From Serripes groenlandicus (Eukaryota > Mollusca > Bivalvia > Cardiida > Cardiidae): DNA of 64,000 nt. Location: assembly GCA_031761405.1 (NCBI GenBank), contig JASEVX010000007.1:59607135-59671134 (forward strand), given 5' to 3'. Below the pieces are notes generated by a model. The model saw nothing but the letters and a program-made list of their open reading frames with translations. It made no database searches and had not been told where the DNA came from. Shown piece after piece: positions 1 through 10,390 of the stretch. Within the stretch, counting starts at the first letter, position 1, and each line of letters starts with the position of its first letter. The translations under genes were made by a program, and so were the position numbers.

Positions 1-10
1 ATTGTAGCCG

Positions 11-288
11 AGCCCCGGTAGCTCAGTCAGGTTGTCAATCCAAGGGCTGGGAGTTCGAATACCAGCTCGGACAGAAATATTTCCGACATTTGACAAAAGT
101 CAATGCGACAAGCGACATTCATCTTCCACAAATTGTCTAAAAGTGTATGTGGAAAGACAGTCAGTTGCTTGGAAATACGGTTTTGTGGTGTTGTGATGTC
201 AGGAAGCACATGAGTAGCAGAACTGACTGTTGTGATATGACTGGAAAATTCCCCAATCATTCCATCCATCAATCAATCAATCAATCAA
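11..288 (+). mobile_element. tRNA-derived SINE, with (ATCA)n tail
   Basis: The head has pol III-type boxes (GGTAGCTCAGTCAGG and GGGAGTTCGAATACC). The body has the words shared by all copies here (TTTGACAAAAGTCAATGCGACAAGCG, read in two parts; GTGGAAAGACAGTCAGTTGC), and the tail is ATCAATCAATCAATCAATCAAG. It is not a tRNA gene, as no acceptor stem pairs. The family resembles the widespread mollusc tRNA-SINEs. The unit B counterpart is at 35,631-35,908. Confidence 0.8.
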
Positions 289-404
289 GTAACCTTTTAT
301 TGTAAATGTGTGTACATCAGCGGATAGAAACAAGCGGGTCCCAGTCTACATAGTTACATACTTTTGGGTGAAATCATCAAAACAAATACGAAAGTATTCG
401 TATA

Positions 405-1117
405 TACAGAAAACAGGAGGGCCACGATGTCCCTGGATCTCTCACCTGACTTATGCAATGTGATTTGTCATGCCAACCACACAGTCAACCACTTATTTTG
501 TGGTCAGGTAAGCTAATACAATAGGCCCAAGAGGGCCAGTATCGCTCCACTGCCATTAGGCAAAAATCTCCAAACAGCCCCGACTCCTGGTGGCCATGTT
601 GTTAGACCAATCACCATGGCTTGAAAAAATCTCGTAGAGAGTCATCCAAGAAACATTTCTGCATTATTTCTTTTGAAAATCGGCCAGACACTTTCGTAGG
701 AAAATATTTTTTAAGTTTTCACTATAGCCATATAAGGCAAAAGATCCCGCCCTCTGGCGGCCATGTTCTTCGACCATTCAACAAGCGGACATGACCCCTA
801 TTCGAACTTGGTCTAGATATCGTCAATACAAACTTTCTGACAAAGTTTCAACATGCTCAAGTTTAAAATGCGGCTTCTAGAGTGTTAACAAGATGTTTTT
901 TCAATTTGGCCTAGTGACCTTGTTTGACCCGACATGACCCAGTTTCGAACTTGGGCTAGAGTTGATGGAGCTATATGTTCTGATAAACTTTCATAAAGAT
1001 TGGATGCAAAATGTTGTCTCTAGAATAGTAACAAGCAAATGTTGACGACGAACGACGGACGACGGACAAAAGGCGATCACAATAACTCACATTGAGCACT
1101 ACGTGCTCTGGTGAGCT
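405..1117 (+). mobile_element. Helitron-like non-autonomous element with terminal hairpin
   Basis: Noncoding repeat whose right end runs through GACGACGAACGACGGACGAC, then ACAAAAGGCGATCACAATAA, and finishes in a hairpin (1,086-1,115, CTCACATTGAGCACTACG and its partner) followed by CTAAAA. A 3' hairpin followed by CTRR is the Helitron signature, though assignment on one end is tentative. The left limit is approximate. Unit B: about 36,025-36,739, hairpin at 36,708-36,737. Confidence 0.45.
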
Positions 1118-1292
1118 AAAAATGAAGGAATTCTGGTGAGGTCATTTAGAGGATGCTTTCTGTGAAGTTTAATCTCAATTGACCCACTGGTTACTAAGGA
1201 GAAGATGTTGACGGATGACGCACGATACACGACGGACGCCGGACAAAAGGCCATCACAATAACTCACCTTGAGCACTTCTTGCTCAGGTGAG
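1118..1292 (+). repeat. Second hairpin-ended repeat copy, 3' end
   Basis: A shorter repeat of the same type lies directly after the first: GACGCACGATACACGACGG, then ACAAAAGGCCATCACAATAA, then a hairpin at 1,263-1,292 (CTCACCTTGAGCACTTCTTG with GCTCAGGTGAG). Unit B: hairpin at 36,885-36,914. Confidence 0.5.
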
Positions 1293-1451
1293 TTTAAAAA
1301 GAGAACAGCTCTTTAAAGTACCTACGCGGAATAAAATATAACAGAAACTCACACACCTGCTTGTACGTACTAGAGTGGAAATGAACAACACACGATTTAA
1401 ACTCGCAAGAATATAATCACGGATGCCTTCTTTTAGATAATGCATATAATG

Positions 1452-1512
1452 GTACAGTGGTGCAGTGGTAGAGCGTCGGCCTCTCGTACCAAAGGTCCCA
1501 GGTTCGAATACC
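1452..1512 (+). repeat. tRNA-like sequence, probable SINE head
   Basis: Boxes TGGTGCAGTGGTAGAGCG and AGGTTCGAATACC have A/B-box spacing. The flanks do not form an acceptor stem, so a functional tRNA is unlikely. Unit B counterpart: 37,074-37,134. Confidence 0.5.
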
Positions 1513-2000
1513 ATGATGAGCGAGTTTTGGGGATAGTCACACACAAACGGCCCGAGTGCTGGTTATGTCTTCAGGAAGCAGACATCGATATTGATTAAAG
1601 CTTAAAGCTTGTTTCGCAATCGCTGTAAAATAAATTAGTGTTAACTAAAAGTATAATATAACAAGAGGAAGCATGGTTGTTAATCCAGTCTCTTATATCA
1701 GGAATGCATACAACTTGACATACGGATAACAAACCTTTATCTCCCGAACCCCCTAAAAAAGACCCGTCCATGATCAAAATTGGACGACTCTATTTTTCAA
1801 GTAATAATAGTTTTGGAATATTGTGATAACTAAAATGCAAACAATGCAGAGTGCAGGTGAGGCTGCTCGTTACGACCTGACTCTCCTGAATCTGTATTGT
1901 TCGCAAAAGTTTCAAAATTGCCTTGGCACTGAAAAAGTTAATGGTCTTTGTCATTTTCAGTTATATAAGGGACATACAAATACATGAAAATGTATGTATG
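1513..2000. other. No feature recognised
   Basis: AT-rich sequence without a convincing frame, tandem repeat or element end. Its counterpart in unit B (37,135-37,624) is equally featureless. Confidence 0.5.
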
Positions 2001-2180
2001 TTTATGTCTCTGGTGATATCACGGCGTTTCCTGTGCAATTTTCTAATGTTACCGGTACTATTTGTTCTTACACAGATGCATCGGTCGCAATTTAATCCCC
2101 CGCCAACCTCAGCCCCAAAGAGGGAGCCATTACTACCGTTTTTAAAGTCTTTAGTAAGAACCCATCGGGGATCGAACCCA
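2001..2180 (-). mobile_element. Second SINE family (box B near right end), partial
   Basis: Read on the minus strand it starts with a B-box word (GGGTTCGATCCCCGATGGG) and ends in the shared SINE tail words (CGTGATATCACC). It is the same family as 7,844-8,036 and 20,140-20,338. Unit B: 37,625-37,803. Confidence 0.6.
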
Positions 2181-2278
2181 CTTGCATGTGCATTTTGGCA
2201 CATCTCAGGCAGACAAATTTTGAAAACAGTTTAGAAAAAAGGGAGTAATGATTCCAGGATTACATGTATACTTTCATT

Positions 2279-2360
2279 TTTAGATATTTTACACACTTTT
2301 GCCAAGATGTTTTCAAAGAAGTCCGCTACATATTTGTTGCACGTGGGAAAGTGCATCTTA
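2279..2360 (+). mobile_element. Partial TTAACCC-family MITE
   Basis: The words TTTTGCCAAGATGTTTTCAA and GCACGTGGGAAAGTGCATC match one half of the palindromic MITE described at 31,941-32,170. The other half is lost. In unit B (about 37,899-37,960) this piece is also shortened. Confidence 0.45.
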
Positions 2361-2897
2361 CGGAATAATGAATAACTGGGATGATCTTCCAGTCCTTTCT
2401 GACTATGAAAAATAGGCCTTTAGCAACTGTGCCGGAGAAATTGAGACTAAAAAAATATAATTTTCTCAATAAGAGCTAAAGTGTGCAATTTGATTAATGT
2501 GTGCCAATCTGCAAATTTAATCCAACCTTTTCTTTTATTCAAAAATGATAGACCTTCAAAAGGGCGTTCATAGTCTTATTTTGACATGTGTGAAAAATAT
2601 GACATACTCTTCCACCTTCATATTATTAAAGTATCTCAGATTATAAACCTCCCACGGTTATTGGATAGCATGTTAAAGGTCTCGAAAACAGAACACAACA
2701 GAATAATTGACACCGGAATACATCTCTGTTGTAAATCAGTTGGCATATACTTATTATATCGAGACCAATAAATATATTTACATGTATATAAATATCAAAA
2801 TAATTAAATGTGATCATTAAAAGAGTGTGCATAGATGGGCATGACTTTGTTCTAGTATCATTAATTCGTCGTTGCATATTGCATTGTTATATGTGGT

Positions 2898-3540
2898 ATC
2901 GGGTCAAAAAGGCTAATTCCTAAAAAGGCCTTGGTTAAAAAGGACCAGGTCAAAAAGGCCCACTTTTAATCCCCAATACAAGATAATTATCGTGTCGTAG
3001 AAAAAAGATTTTTTCTAATATTTATAAATTGTGGTTTGTAAGTTACATTGCAATAATATTATTTATAACTAACCATTATGTTTTTTGTTGCTATTAAGTT
3101 AAATTTCCATCATAATAGTAATGCAGAATGGCATCACAGGATCAACTGTAAAGCTGGGGGATCCTCGCTCGGATTTTACAGACTGGTACCTCTACTGAGA
3201 CAGGAAGCAGATCTGGTTAAGTTGGCGGTTGCCACAACTGATTGTGCAAGGGCAAGCAGAACATTATCGAGGAGGATGGACGTCTCTGTTACAACCTGCT
3301 GGGATCAATACTCTTCCGTGGAATGGAAGATGAAAGTTGAAATCGATTATTATGAAATATGACACTTATTTTAACATTATCAACCATTTAGAGTCGATTT
3401 TTTTTCATGATATAGTTATAAAACTTATATATGAAATTGAAAACTGGTTTCACAAAGTGAGCCTTTTTAACCCAGTCCATTTAGGATTTTGGCATATATG
3501 GTAATGGACCTTTTTAGTTTTGGTCCTTTATGATCCCGAT
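2898..3540 (+). mobile_element. MULE-like TIR element, 643 bp
   Basis: The ends are imperfect terminal inverted repeats of ~75 bp: ATCGGGTCAAAAAGGC...AAAAAGGCCCACTTT on the left mirrors AAAGTGAGCCTTTTT...GATCCCGAT on the right. The core (about 3,110-3,360) is richer in GC and holds a transposase relic. No clear target-site duplication was found. Unit B counterpart: 38,516-39,157. Confidence 0.7.
3111..3362 (+). pseudogene. MULE-type transposase C-terminal relic
   Basis: Frame to a TGA at 3,360-3,362. The stretch EWHHRINCKAGGSSLGFYRL followed by a leucine-rich VPLLRQEADLV looks like the C-terminal region of animal Mutator-like transposases, where a WH..LN.KAG....FY.LV.LL..EA pattern is typical (recalled, not searched). 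Only ~80 residues remain, so it is non-functional. In unit B a one-base loss (GTTAAGTAGCGG) breaks even this frame, showing no constraint. Confidence 0.5.
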
Positions 3541-3948
3541 TCCTAATATCGCTTTACCCGAATCTTATATATTAATAATTTAATATGTACATGTATTCTT
3601 CTTTAATGTTAACCATTATCCTGCTGTACACAACTTTAAACAACAGTTGTTTGCGTTTTTATATTCGAGTTTAAACAATTTAAAGCAAGACCATCCTGAA
3701 CACGTGCAACAGTATATTGGTCTTCTATATTCGCTGCACATTTATTCAGATTTAGTAAAATTATTATATTTTGTAAGAATTCAACAAAAGTGCGGGATGA
3801 TGATACCGGTTAAAGGAAATCAGCTGGATAAGGAACAAAACATCGGAATGATCTCTGAAATGGAATAAGTTCCTAAATCCTGGCGTTAATGTGTTTTATC
3901 AGCACTGTTTATAAATACTTCTGCCAAATAAATACTTCTGCTGTTCAA
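3541..3948 (+). repeat. Left part of a block paralogous to 9,730-9,921
   Basis: The words TTCTATATTCGCTGCACATTT, CTGGAATAAG-like and TAAATCCTGGCGTT recur at 9,730-9,921 in the same order. In unit B most of this (A bases ~3,638-3,999) is deleted at an ACAACTTT/TTTT microhomology. A 73-codon frame here (3,647-3,868) is therefore unlikely to be a gene. Confidence 0.6.
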
Positions 3949-4525
3949 AGCGGCCATTTCACCAAGGATTGTTTTTGTCCCTATAGTACGCGATCCTTTT
4001 TTTTGGTCGATCGGCCGCATTTTTGCGAAAATAGTCGAGACCCTGCGAGCACTGTCGAGCACTACCCTATACCTTCGGGGGAAGATCTTGCGCGATCGCC
4101 TCAGTCCTCCGAGGGTCGAGTACCGAACAAGTGATCGGCTACTGTTTTTAAACATGTTGAAAAACAGTAGCCGATCAAAAACCGTCGGCCCGTGATCGTC
4201 TATTCGTCCGAGGGTCCCCTTGTCTCGCCCGCCCTCTGGAGCTTTCGTATTGCCTCTGTCGCTCTCTACCGAGCATCGTGCCTTTGTCGTGTACCTGCAG
4301 GTACTTGCGCGTACTTTCGCCTCGGAAACGTGTCGATTGCGCGAGGAACGTCCGTGATTCGTCCCCCACCATGGTCCATTGGTCTGGACTCAATCGGGTC
4401 AAAAAGGGGACGATTGGAGGCGATTCAGGACGACAATCGGGCCGATCAAAAAAATTGATTCATCGGGGACAATCTTGTCCAGATCGGGCCGATTGGAAAA
4501 AACAATCCTTGGTGAAATGGCCGCT
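3949..4525 (+). mobile_element. 577-bp GC-rich element with perfect 28-bp TIRs
   Basis: Left end 3,949-3,976 (begins AGCGGCCATTTCACCAAGG) is the exact reverse complement of 4,498-4,525. The inside is far richer in GC than its surroundings and has no long conserved frame. The flanks rejoin as an uninterrupted sequence at the paralogous site near 9,921 (TTTCAAAGTAATATAGACG), i.e. an empty site. Superfamily unknown: the ends do not match a family I can name. In unit B the left TIR is deleted and the right one persists (ends 39,775). Confidence 0.8.
4132..4177. repeat. Perfect 18-bp hairpin inside the TIR element
   Basis: TGATCGGCTACTGTTTTT (4,132-4,149) pairs with 4,160-4,177 across a 10-base loop. 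It is conserved without change in unit B (39,381-39,426). It may be an internal subterminal repeat or a target of a nested element. Confidence 0.75.
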
Positions 4526-4874
4526 TCAGACACACGTGTCTATTGTTTGAGATAGAGGGAGTAGGCGGCATATTGATTGCATGTGAAGTACAAACGCCAC
4601 AAACTGCCTTCGTGTTGCCAGAGTTAATCCCGCAACCGCTGTTTCGGATGTAAACTCAAGCCAAAGATGGAATTTTCCGACAATTTCTCTGCACAAATTA
4701 TAAAATGTTCAAGCTTGTACAAATCGACTGTTTATGCTGGCTTAAATAGTCAGAACTACGGCTTTTCCGGCTGGCAATATTATCAGTAGACAGATCCAGC
4801 TAACTTCACACACATACTCATTTCAGAATGTACATACTACACGAAAATACATATATAAAACTTACAATTCCATG
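4526..4874 (+). repeat. Block paralogous to 9,922-10,345
   Basis: Continues the paralogy beyond the inserted TIR element: AAACTGCCTTCGTGTTGCC, CAAGCTTGTACAAATCGACTG and the TCCGGCTGG words recur at 9,990-10,345. No coding frame is conserved between the paralogues. Unit B: 39,776-40,120. Confidence 0.6.
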
Positions 4875-5012
4875 TCAATGCGACAAGCGTCAATCGTCTC
4901 CCCCAATAGGCTAACAGTCTATGTGGAAAAGCAGCCAGTTGGTTGGAAAATCGCCGTGATATGACTGAACAAAATTGTTGAAAACGACGTTAAACCCAAA
5001 TCATTCAAACAT
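4875..5012 (+). mobile_element. 5'-truncated SINE
   Basis: Begins in the SINE body (TGTCAATGCGACAAGCGTCA), lacks the tRNA head, and ends at GACGTTAAACCCAAATCATTC. Unit B: 40,121-40,260. Confidence 0.7.
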
Positions 5013-5083
5013 TTCCATATCTAATGAACGTGTTCACTCAAAAACAACAACACTAACAAACTAAACAAGCATACTGCGACGAT

Positions 5084-5798
5084 GGTTCTCTCTTGTCTCT
5101 ACTCTCACGACACCGCACGAATAATGAAACAAGCTATCGAGTTGTCGCGAGAACAGCGTCAAATTCGATTGAATATTTCTTCTCCTCGTGAATCACGACG
5201 TAAATAGATGTTCAGAACACGAAGAATATATTGTACATTACTAACCTCAAATCACATGCAGTTTGTCGCGAGAACAGCGTCAAATTCACTTGAAAAGTTC
5301 TTCTCCTCGTGTAAAAGTACGGGAAACGGAAGTTGTAATGGCTATGTGAAGTGCTCTCTGGTTGGTCGATATTTGGTCGTGTCCGGATTTTTAGCCAATC
5401 AGCGATCAGGTAATAGGAAACCATTTCTTTTTGTGTCAATATATTTAGTTTTGACGTGTCTGTGTTTTCCGCGGAAATGGTACACCTTACGGCAACTCAA
5501 AGATTAAGAAAACAAAGAGACGGATCAAAAATCGGGACGATCACTGATGGGCTACACAACGCACACCGGGTGGTTTATAAATTCGCAAAACTGTGGGAGG
5601 AGATAGTTTTCGCCCGTTTCCATAGCGACGGTGGTTTCTTTGGCGACCATACTACAAAAGGAACAACTAGAGCCTAGACCCTTCATCCCTACCAAGTTTG
5701 GTCGAAATCCGTTGAATAGTTTTGGCGCTACGCTTGCCACAAACAAACAAACGGACAGAAACGAAGACCGACTTTAAGGGTCTCTAGAAGAGAGAACC
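5084..5798 (+). mobile_element. ~715-bp MITE-like element with GGTTCTCTCTT ends
   Basis: Left end GGTTCTCTCTTGTCTCT and right end GGTCTCTAGAAGAGAGAACC are imperfect inverted repeats. Inside, a ~50-bp word (TGTCGCGAGAACAGCGTCAA onward) occurs twice 121 bp apart (about 5,143 and 5,264). Overlapping frames of 70-99 codons are not conserved as proteins. Unit B: 40,332-41,049. Confidence 0.55.
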
Positions 5799-6096
5799 AA
5801 TAAATAGAGAACTTAATGGTAATCTGTTTATTCATGTATCATTTGTATCACTCACAATGTTAAATACATTTATTTACAGGAATTAAAACAAAGTACTGTT
5901 AACTTGTTGCAACACATCACGCGGAGAAAGTTATATATGTATATAGACTTAATAACATTTTCTATAAAAAAGAAACGTGGCCCAATTAGCCATCTGTCAA
6001 TAAAACGTTATAGGCTGTCAAACTGTAGACCTCTGAACCAGTCTATAGCCAAACACTGTCTTCCTTTTCATCTGAAATATATCAATATTATAGATA

Positions 6097-6480
6097 GGCC
6101 CTAGTTCAATTCCTGGAACTACGGGGAACCAACCTATGCCTTAGTTCAATCCGAGACATATAAATACATGTATTGATATGTCTCTGGTTGAACGCATGAG
6201 ACAACGGGGAACCAACATAGGTCCTAATTAAAGTCCTGGGACAACGGGGAACCAACTTAGGCTATAGTCCAATGGTTGGGACAAAGGGGAACCAACCTAT
6301 GCTATAGTTCAATTCCTGTTACAACGGGGAACAAACATAGGCCCTAGTTCAAGTCCTGGGACAACGGGGAACCATCATATGCCCTAGTTCAATGCCTGTG
6401 ACTACGGGGAACTAACCTAGGCCGTATAGTTCAATGCCTGGGACTATGGGGAACCAACCTAGACCATAGTTCGATTTTGT
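6097..6480 (+). repeat. 40-bp minisatellite, about 9 units
   Basis: Diverged units of the type CCTAGTTCAATGCCTGGGAC plus TACGGGGAACCAACCTAGG-like. Around 6,150-6,190 one unit is replaced by a hairpin-forming GAGACATAT...ATATGTCTC. The same repeat, reduced to two units, lies at 13,626-13,700. Unit B: 41,349-41,733. Confidence 0.85.
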
Positions 6481-6530
6481 TGAACTATTCGGTTCAAATG
6501 ACTCAACGAATGACACAACGCGTGCTGAGT
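6481..6530 (-). pseudogene. Residual stub of the CARD-family fragment, unit A
   Basis: These bases (GAACTATTCGGTTCAAATG and following) equal the part of the unit B fragment nearest the SINE. The stretch corresponding to 41,732-41,878 is missing, with the junction directly against the 40-bp minisatellite. Confidence 0.7.
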
Positions 6531-6800
6531 CATTTTCAACAATTTATAAGTGATATCACGGCGGCCAGTTCACCTACTAATGTGTGTTATGGCTTTCTCA
6601 CACCAGTACACCACACAACATTCTTTCCAAGCAACTGACTTCTTTTCCATATAGGCTTACGCCCATTGGTAGAAGACGAATGACGCTTGTCACAGTGACT
6701 TTTGTCAAACGTCGAAAAGAATGTTGGCCGAGATGGGGTTCGAACTCACAACCCCTGGATTGATAGCTCACGTCGCTACCGACTAAGCTACCGGCATTCA
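6527..6800 (-). mobile_element. tRNA-derived SINE, near full length
   Basis: Minus-strand head GCCGGTAGCTTAGTCGG (ends near 6,797) with a GAGTTCGAACCCCATC B box. The body ends in CGGCCGCCGTGATATCAC-type words near 6,560. It abuts the CARD-fragment stub. Unit B: 41,926-42,195. Confidence 0.8.
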
Positions 6801-7103
6801 ATGGGGTGTGTATACATATACATCATTTGGGAAATAATTCGCGTGTCAAACACTCAGTGTTAAATATTCTAATCGCATCCTTATATGTACAATACCTGCT
6901 TTACTCGTTGGAACAGTCAGAAAATCCATCGTATTATCGATGATTCGTTGACGTTTGAGAGAAGGACCACCATTTCCACAAGTGCCAGAAGTTATATCAC
7001 GGGGCATTGTGGGTACTTAAATCGCTGACAAACTACAATCTGATCTTTTCAATTTGAAGCAAAAGATGTATATGTTTATAAATGAGCTGATAAATGAGAT
7101 CTT

Positions 7104-7305
7104 ATGTTTACCCATTTTCAGACGCTTTCAGTATACGACTTTTGACAACCTTGAGGCAAAAGGTGAAATTGTAGATACATTGAGCAATTTCTTCAGTTGC
7201 CACAATGTTTTGAACTCTATTAAATGGTTAATCTTGGTTAACCATATTCTAACCAGATTGTTTAAAGTTTTCTGCTGCACATTTGGGAAAGAGTTAATGC
7301 TGTAA
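7104..7305 (+). mobile_element. TTAACCC-family MITE, diverged
   Basis: Contains the family words CAGACGCTTTCAG, TTGCCACAATGTTTTGAACTC and, at its right end, TGGGAAAGAGTTAA. Overlapping frames on both strands (7,054-7,305 and 7,128-7,466) come from this repeat. Unit B: 42,506-42,713. Confidence 0.6.
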
Positions 7306-7500
7306 CAGAAACACATGGACACGTTATTACTAAGGCTAAACTTGTAGATTTGTATTCGAATAGTTGATACTGACTTCGTTATAGTTAGACGGTCAGTGAT
7401 GACTGTGATGAGAGTGTGTCTATTCTTTAGGCTCGTCTGCGTCTCCAATATTCGCGGATGAAACAAGATCCCAATTTCGCCTGTCGTCGCTTAAAGTTAA

Positions 7501-8560
7501 CAACCAATTTTAAGCATGTTATTTTACCATAAAGTTATACACCAACTAAAGATGGACGCTCGAGGCTAACTTATGTGCCGGTAAAAGTGAATATCTCCGG
7601 TCCTGACATACCAAATTCTTTAAAGATGGTAGAAATATCTTCCCTCCATGGCGCTCACAGTTGCGAGTATATTATTACGTCTGATGTATCGTAATTAGGA
7701 TAAATAATAAATAATCGGTAGTACTGATATTTTACCCAGGAAACACTGTGGTATAACATAAATACTGCTGAAACCGGAGTAAAACTCAATTCAAACAAAC
7801 AAACAAACGAATATGATAGTAAAAACAACATTTACTGTTTGGTGTTTTACGCCGCTTTCAACAATTGTTCAGTTATATCACAGCGTTGCCAGGGTAAGTT
7901 ACCAGTACTTATGGTCCATGATTTATCCTGACATCAGTCAGTCAGTCGTTATGCTAACCCAACAACCTTGAGTGCTAAGAAGGGCAGCCATTACTACCAT
8001 TGTTGTTATGAATCGACCGGGGATCTAACCCGCGACAATTTTCACTTTCAAACACTTCAAGATAATCAATTATTGCTTGCTTAATTGGTTGATGCAGTAA
8101 AGGATAAAGTTACGAAAATTAAAAGCAGATCTGCAAGCACTTCCACCTTAATTTGACACAATACATATTATTTCAATTAAATCTCATAAAGCGTAGCAAA
8201 CACAATGAGAAGAAAACTAAAACTTCGTTATGCAATCTGTACATTTACTTGAACCACGATTCGTTTATAATGTCGTAACAAGTAGCATGATAACTTGTAT
8301 TGACTCGATGTTAGATAATGACCGTGGCAGACGAAAATGAATTATGTTACGTGCGTGAAAAGTGAAGACTCAGGAGGTTAGGATGTGCGTACGCAAAGTT
8401 TTTCCACAGCGTCAACTTTTCGCTTTCATTCAGAAAAGTTAAATATGTAACTTCATGCGAAAAGCATGAATTGTAGCCCCGCTAATTCCAGTTTCATACC
8501 CATATGTACATCCTAAACAAGAGGGCGTCTTACGAAACATTTTCTTAATCCGCGACTTCT
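7501..8560 (+). repeat. Block paralogous in direct orientation to 19,500-21,065
   Basis: The words TACACCAACTAAAGATGGACG, TTTCCTCCATGGCGCTCACAG, TTCCACAGCGTCAACTTTTC and AACAAGAGGGCGT recur in order in both. The 19.5-kb block is longer because of inserted SINEs and a 175-bp tandem duplication. This duplication predates the A/B split, since both units have both blocks. Confidence 0.75.
7844..8036 (-). mobile_element. SINE of the second family
   Basis: On the minus strand a B-box word (GGGTTAGATCCCCGGTCG) is followed ~190 bp later by the shared tail GTTGAAAGCGGCGTAAAAC. It includes the CAGTCAGTCAGTCG tract. Unit B: 43,252-43,452. Confidence 0.65.
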
Positions 8561-9236
8561 AGGTAATATAAAGAGATAAACTACTTATTTTTATGACCGA
8601 TAATTGTCGTTTTACCTCCTCCATCTATCGTGACGTTTGTGTTTACCGGATACACATTGTCAGCCACTTTGTAAACATACGAGGATGAATACAAAAATAG
8701 TGATTCGGTCATGTTATATTACACATGTTGCATATAAAGAAATACGTAATGGGTATATTAGATCTGATACAAGCATTGTCATGTGATAACAAGAAATATT
8801 GGAAAACCCCAAGTGTACATATAATATTGTTAAGCTTGTTAAATTCAAAAAAATGAAGTGCTAAATCTATGTTTTTATATTCATAAATGTTATAAAGAAA
8901 GAAATGAACATCTTTATAATAATGCTTGACCCAATCAAACACTTCTCCACATAATTTGATTGATCACCTTGTATATTTTGATTGGTGAATTTATTCTATG
9001 TTGCTTCGAAACATTGTATGTATGTTTATAATCTATACCTATATTCTATGGGTATATGTATAATAAGTAAGGATAATGATCAATATTGTATTATATATAA
9101 AGAGGCAGGTCGCTTGCGTTTCGTTTTGGTAAGCATCTGAAACTCTTTAACTAGTTAGATTATTGTGCTATATATAAATTGATATTTTTAAAATTACTTA
9201 TTTGCACTTTAAAGTTACAGATTTTTATATTCAATT
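8561..9236. other. No feature recognised
   Basis: AT-rich (TTTATATTCATAAATG, TATATAAAGAGGC). A small minus-strand frame at 8,709-8,942 is kept in unit B (44,108-44,341) but has AT-biased composition and no family resemblance. I do not call it a gene. Confidence 0.5.
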
Positions 9237-9239
9237 TCG

Positions 9240-9276
9240 AAAGAAAAAAAAAAGAAAAAAAAAAAAAAGAGAAAAT
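9240..9276 (+). repeat. Poly-purine (A-rich) tract
   Basis: An (A)nG-type tract of ~37 bases, shorter in unit B (about 44,635-44,664). It may be an old retroelement tail. Confidence 0.7.
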
Positions 9277-10390
9277 CTGCAACTTTGTCTCTATGTCGAG
9301 CATTATCTAGGAAAAAAATGAATAAACTATTTCTATTGTCTCTTTTCTCCACTACCATTAACCAGGAAGCAAATGTAGATGACAAAAATGTATATGTTCA
9401 TATATATGTGTGTGTGTGTGTTTTGTTTGATTGTATGTACAAGATGGACATTTTGTCTTTTGGGAATAAAATCTATAGATATCTGTCTGTATTGATTTTA
9501 CGACAGAAGATGTTTGTATGTCTCCAACATGGCCGCTACCCGTTGGTAATCTGTCGTCTTGAGAGCGGTAATAGAATTCGTGATTTCCATGGGTCTGAAG
9601 ATTCTTATCAAATGATTTCCACTTCTGTTTCATGGGATTTCCAAAAGGTAAACATAAACACAGAAGTATCCGCATAAATGTTTCGTTTAAGTGATAAGTT
9701 TTCACCGTTCCGTGCATTGATCACGTGCCTTGGTCTATTATATTCGCTGCTCATTTAATCAGATTAAGAAAATTATTATATATTTTGTAAAATTCATCAA
9801 AAGTAAGGGATGATAATACTGGTAGGATCTCTGAACTGGAATAAGTCCTTAAATCCTGGCGTTTTAAGGTGTTTTACCAGCATTGTCTATTTTGACCAAA
9901 TAGATAATAGTTCTGCCTTTCAAAGTAATATAGACGTGTGTATTATTCGAGATAGAGAGAGAGGATGTCATGTTAATTGCATGTGAAATGCAAACGCCAC
10001 AAACTGCCTTCGTGTTGCCTTAGCTGCCGTACCGCCAGGTTGCGAGGCCTGTTGAACCAAGTCAGAGTTGGAATTTTCGCTAATTACCTGAATTTTTCAC
10101 CGGTATTTCAGGTGCAAGCCGGTTGTAAACTCTAGCCAAAGATGGAATTTTTCGATAATTTCTCTGCACATAATATTTAATGTTCAAGCTTGTACAAATC
10201 GACTGTTTATACTGGCTTGAATAGTCAGAACGACGGCGTTTCCAGCTGACAAGATCATCCGTAATAGTTGGAAGTCTGGCTGTTCCGGCTGGTCAATGCA
10301 TCCGGAGAAGCCGGAACTCCGACTGTTCCTGCTAACTTAACTCTCATACTTATTTCAAAAGAGATTTACAATATCATATATAAACTATCA
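9277..10390 (+). other. Gene-less stretch with paralogy to 3,541-4,874
   Basis: Positions 9,730-10,345 are the paralogue and empty-site version of 3,541-4,874. A 130-codon frame (9,285-9,677) and an overlapping minus frame are broken or shifted in unit B by a 4-base change in a TG run, so they are not supported as genes. From 10,270 there is a GGAACTCCG/TCCGGCTGG-rich word also seen at 25,100-25,260. Confidence 0.6.

Noticed and set aside
11..70. tRNA gene
   Set aside because: A and B boxes are present but no acceptor-stem pairing, and a SINE body and tail follow; same for 1,452-1,512, 19,900-19,980 and 35,375-35,420.
3647..3868. 73-codon frame
   Set aside because: Deleted in unit B and not conserved in the paralogous block at 9.7 kb.
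4192..4550. Overlapping frames of 75-119 codons in the GC-rich TIR element
   Set aside because: High-GC DNA lacks stops by chance; the frames on both strands change between units and show no domain.
5208..5507. 99-codon frame conserved in both units
   Set aside because: Conservation equals that of the surrounding noncoding repeat; frames lie within a MITE-like element and neighbouring frames shift between units.
9285..9677. 130-codon frame with a signal-peptide-like start, and an overlapping 119-codon minus frame
   Set aside because: In unit B a 4-base difference in a TG run shifts the plus frame. No family resemblance. Likely chance frames in AT-rich DNA.
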